Source of the DNA: CAYVVT01 sp964454335
Lineage (GTDB): Bacteria; Fidelibacterota; UBA8477; JABMPR01
Reading direction: 5' to 3'
DNA: 64,000 nt
Assembly (NCBI GenBank): GCA_964454335.1
Contig: CAYVVT010000014.1
Location: 1-64,000, forward strand
How positions within the stretch are numbered: the stretch's first letter is position 1; the number at the start of each line of letters is the position of its first letter. Positions 61,841 through 64,000 of this stretch are shown piece by piece. A program made the position numbers and the translations under genes. The notes under the pieces are model-generated. The model made no database searches, was not told the origin of the DNA, and saw only the letters and a program-made list of their open reading frames with translations.

Positions 61841-64000
61841 CTAGATGTCAATCCTAAGTTGGAAGAAAAATTGTCGCGGTGGATTTGACCAATTACTATA
61901 AGAATTCCAGATATCAGGTTCACCAGAATACCAATGCTTTGGTAATCTGGCCTCTTCCAGGGTTAGACCTTCTTCAATATCCTGTTCCGATAGCTCAGTC
62001 GTTTCATGCCAGCGTACCAGATCATCATAACTCCAAGGGATATACAGATCCCTGTTGTTAAACAGATTCCTGACTTCTACGCTGAATTCGGTCTTTGCAC
62101 CGAAGAAATTAAAACCTTTGGAAACTTTCAGATTAGTACTGTAATGAGGCATCCACCGGCGGTTATTCGGAGTTGTGGTTGTATCACCTGGTGGGTGGTA
62201 GGTGTACTCTTCACCATTTCTATGTTCGAAGTATAGATTCGTGTGGAAATTTTCGAGAGGATGAATACCGGCAATTGAAGGGCCCCAATCCTCGTAGAAA
62301 TCAAGGTTGACCATCGCCTTCACCGAGTGATTGTCAACCCAATCCCGCCTCAACAGGCCATATCCTTTACGTTCCCCCGGCGATCCATCTTCCCACAATT
62401 CCTGGAACCCAAGAGCCCCGAAATTGGAATACGTTATGTCATATGCGATGTGAAAATTCAACGGAAAATTAAAATTCGACGAAAGCGATGTCTCTATACC
62501 TCGCATATCGGCATATCCATTATTAACCGCCATCAGACCTTGGTCAGATTGATCTACTAATGAATAAAGGTAAGTCCCTGGCGATATATCGTATCCACCT
62601 GCCTCTGTCTGTCGACTCGCATCTTTGTAGAATGCCGTTATGTCCAGACGGAAGGTATTGGCGATGTTCTGGTCAAACCCGATCTCATACTGGATCGTCT
62701 TGGCATATCCCAGCAATGGATTGCCCTGATACCCCTGCCATTCGGACATCCATACTGGTTGACCACCCCAGGGATCATCGTCAGCAACATGCACAGTATC
62801 GCCATTCTCATCTACGAAATCGCCATGGTGAAAAAATGGGAATCCAAACATTTTATGCCATGAGGGACGTTGGTAAAAATGACCATACATGAAATGCAGT
62901 ACGGTATTCTCACTGATTGGGTGCGAAAACCCCAATCGTGGGCCAATGGCATATTGCACTTCCGTTGGCTTCGTTTCTGGAACGCCCGGTATACCAGGAG
63001 TTATGTTACCAGGTGTTGTTTCCTGTGCAGCCAGTGGGTCGAACATATTCGTGGCGGCTTCGCGGTTCTGGTGATAAAAGTTCAATCTCAGGCCTGCATT
63101 GATTACAAGACCCTCGAACTCAACTTTGTCCTGCACATATGCTGCGCCCTCGTAGGGTGTGCCTTCATAGACATTTCCCAGCCACCAATGATCACCACCC
63201 TCGATTGCGGACATCATATGATGATAATCCATGTCATATGACTTGAACTCGAAGCCTGCTTTGACCATGTTATTATTATTGACCTGGCTTGTGTAACTGG
63301 CACCGAGATTCAATACGGTACTGCTAAACTCATCAGTATAGTGTTTAGGGGAAATCACATTGCCTTCCTCGTCGTATAGATCTACCGCGAAATAACGCAG
63401 CAACGGATCAGAATGCCAGGATCCCCAGTGATCGTCTGAAACATATCCCCATCGGTCAGTCCTATCCATCTTGTCCAGAAGCAGGTTGCCCCATACCTCA
63501 TAGAATGATCTATTACTGAAAGCGTGTGTCAATTTCAGTGTGTGACTCCGAACCGTCCGGAGTTCAGGCCAACCTCCCCACGGATTTGATATCGGTGCAT
63601 ATTTTATATCGACATAAGGATCCGTGAGGTATGGCAGTTCCATCCATTCCATCTCTCTGGAATTTTCAAGTGAATTAAAGTTTGACTCAGATGCACCTGA
63701 GGTCTCATACCCGCCGAACAGTCCTGAGTAGTTGAATTTGATCCGGTCAGATAGTTTATAGTCCAGGTTCAACTGAATATTATGCTCCGGATTATAGGCA
63801 AATTGCTGGGGGAAGATGTTGACACCCCGTTTATAGCGTCCCGAGATCAGGAATCCCAACTTATCAGTTAGCGAGCCATATATGGTCGCCTCCGTTTCAT
63901 ATTCGGCACGCTCAGCGTAATCTCCCTGAGCCGGATCGGGTGTGGTGATCTCCTGCCAAACGGCGAGCAATGAATCAGGATCCTTGCCTCTGAGTCTACT
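61841..64000 (-). CDS. TonB-dependent outer membrane receptor (5' end outside the window)
   Basis: At least 719 codons, open to the window edge, so the start, signal and most of the plug are missing. The visible part is a beta-barrel of TonB-dependent receptors: repeated strand pairs such as NIQLNLDYKLSDRIKFNYSG, the extended loops of large-substrate receptors, and the terminal strand NSYSNWSNPPRQFFFQLRIDI that ends in the typical aromatic pattern. It should import or hold a ligand at the outer membrane. The TonB receptor, the sorted protein, the PorV-like protein and the hydrolases follow in order on one strand, as in polysaccharide-utilisation-type loci. Confidence 0.88.
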   Translation of the reverse strand, partial: SRLRGKDPDSLLAVWQEITTPDPAQGDYAERAEYETEATIYGSLTDKLGFLISGRYKRGVNIFPQQFAYNPEHNIQLNLDYKLSDRIKFNYSGLFGGYETSGASESNFNSLENSREMEWMELPYLTDPYVDIKYAPISNPWGGWPELRTVRSHTLKLTHAFSNRSFYEVWGNLLLDKMDRTDRWGYVSDDHWGSWHSDPLLRYFAVDLYDEEGNVISPKHYTDEFSSTVLNLGASYTSQVNNNNMVKAGFEFKSYDMDYHHMMSAIEGGDHWWLGNVYEGTPYEGAAYVQDKVEFEGLVINAGLRLNFYHQNREAATNMFDPLAAQETTPGNITPGIPGVPETKPTEVQYAIGPRLGFSHPISENTVLHFMYGHFYQRPSWHKMFGFPFFHHGDFVDENGDTVHVADDDPWGGQPVWMSEWQGYQGNPLLGYAKTIQYEIGFDQNIANTFRLDITAFYKDASRQTEAGGYDISPGTYLYSLVDQSDQGLMAVNNGYADMRGIETSLSSNFNFPLNFHIAYDITYSNFGALGFQELWEDGSPGERKGYGLLRRDWVDNHSVKAMVNLDFYEDWGPSIAGIHPLENFHTNLYFEHRNGEEYTYHPPGDTTTTPNNRRWMPHYSTNLKVSKGFNFFGAKTEFSVEVRNLFNNRDLYIPWSYDDLVRWHETTELSEQDIEEGLTLEEARLPKHWYSGEPDIWNSYSNWSNPPRQFFFQLRIDI

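Overview
The window looks like chromosomal DNA of roughly 50% GC from a Gram-negative, anaerobic or facultative bacterium of the FCB group, most likely a Marinimicrobia-, Calditrichota- or KSB1-like lineage. The basis is inference from gene content. Secreted proteins end in a short beta-sandwich tail with a PNPFN/PNPF motif (type IX secretion-like sorting tails, at 6340-7431, 8599-9786 and 59798-61768). There is also a PorV-like outer membrane protein, a TonB-dependent receptor, AraC regulators fused to membrane domains, many lipoproteins and many beta-propellers. No rRNA, tRNA, CRISPR array, phage or insertion sequence was seen.

Layout. 1-9.8 kb holds mixed genes: a cyclase/ATPase/TPR regulator, an asparagine-synthase-like protein, a membrane AraC regulator, a secreted metallo-beta-lactamase-fold protein, a GYD protein and a TolB-like secreted propeller. 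9.8-15.1 kb (minus strand) holds an ABC permease/ATPase pair and a glycosyltransferase. 15.1-27.8 kb (minus strand) is a tightly packed electron-transfer cluster. It has four PQQ-type beta-propeller proteins, an NHL-type propeller, a Tat-exported ferredoxin, a NapH-like membrane polyferredoxin, a small membrane cysteine protein, a NuoE-NuoF fusion (HydB/HndC-like) and a GltD-like FAD protein fused to ferredoxin domains. No hydrogenase or formate dehydrogenase catalytic subunit is visible.

28.2-31.5 kb holds a membrane protein, a lone receiver domain, an AT-rich intergenic stretch and a DUF134 / zinc-ribbon / NifX-like trio. 31.8-36.1 kb (plus strand) is a second respiratory module: a Tat ferredoxin subunit and an NrfD-like quinone-site membrane subunit, with three GcvH-fold proteins that lack the lipoyl lysine. 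It is followed by a sensor kinase with two c-type heme motifs and its sigma-54 response regulator. A close sigma-54 promoter match precedes the kinase and a near match precedes the respiratory operon, so the kinase/regulator pair probably controls both. 39-45 kb holds an archaemetzincin, two more lone receivers, an S41 lipoprotein, a pseudouridine synthase and a carboxyethylornithine-synthase-like dehydrogenase.

45.7-64 kb is all on the minus strand and reads as one catabolic locus. In transcription order it has a TonB receptor (cut by the window edge), a large sorted secreted protein, a PorV-like protein, an ADP-ribosylglycohydrolase-family lipoprotein, a DMT-type permease, ribokinase, two more ADP-ribosylglycohydrolase-family lipoproteins, a nucleoside-hydrolase lipoprotein, a sodium/sugar symporter, galT and galK. 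A deletion scar between the nucleoside hydrolase and the symporter joins the start of a fourth ADP-ribosylglycohydrolase gene to the end of an aldose-1-epimerase gene. The inferred role is capture of ribosylated or nucleoside-like compounds at the cell surface, with ribose and galactose fed into central metabolism.
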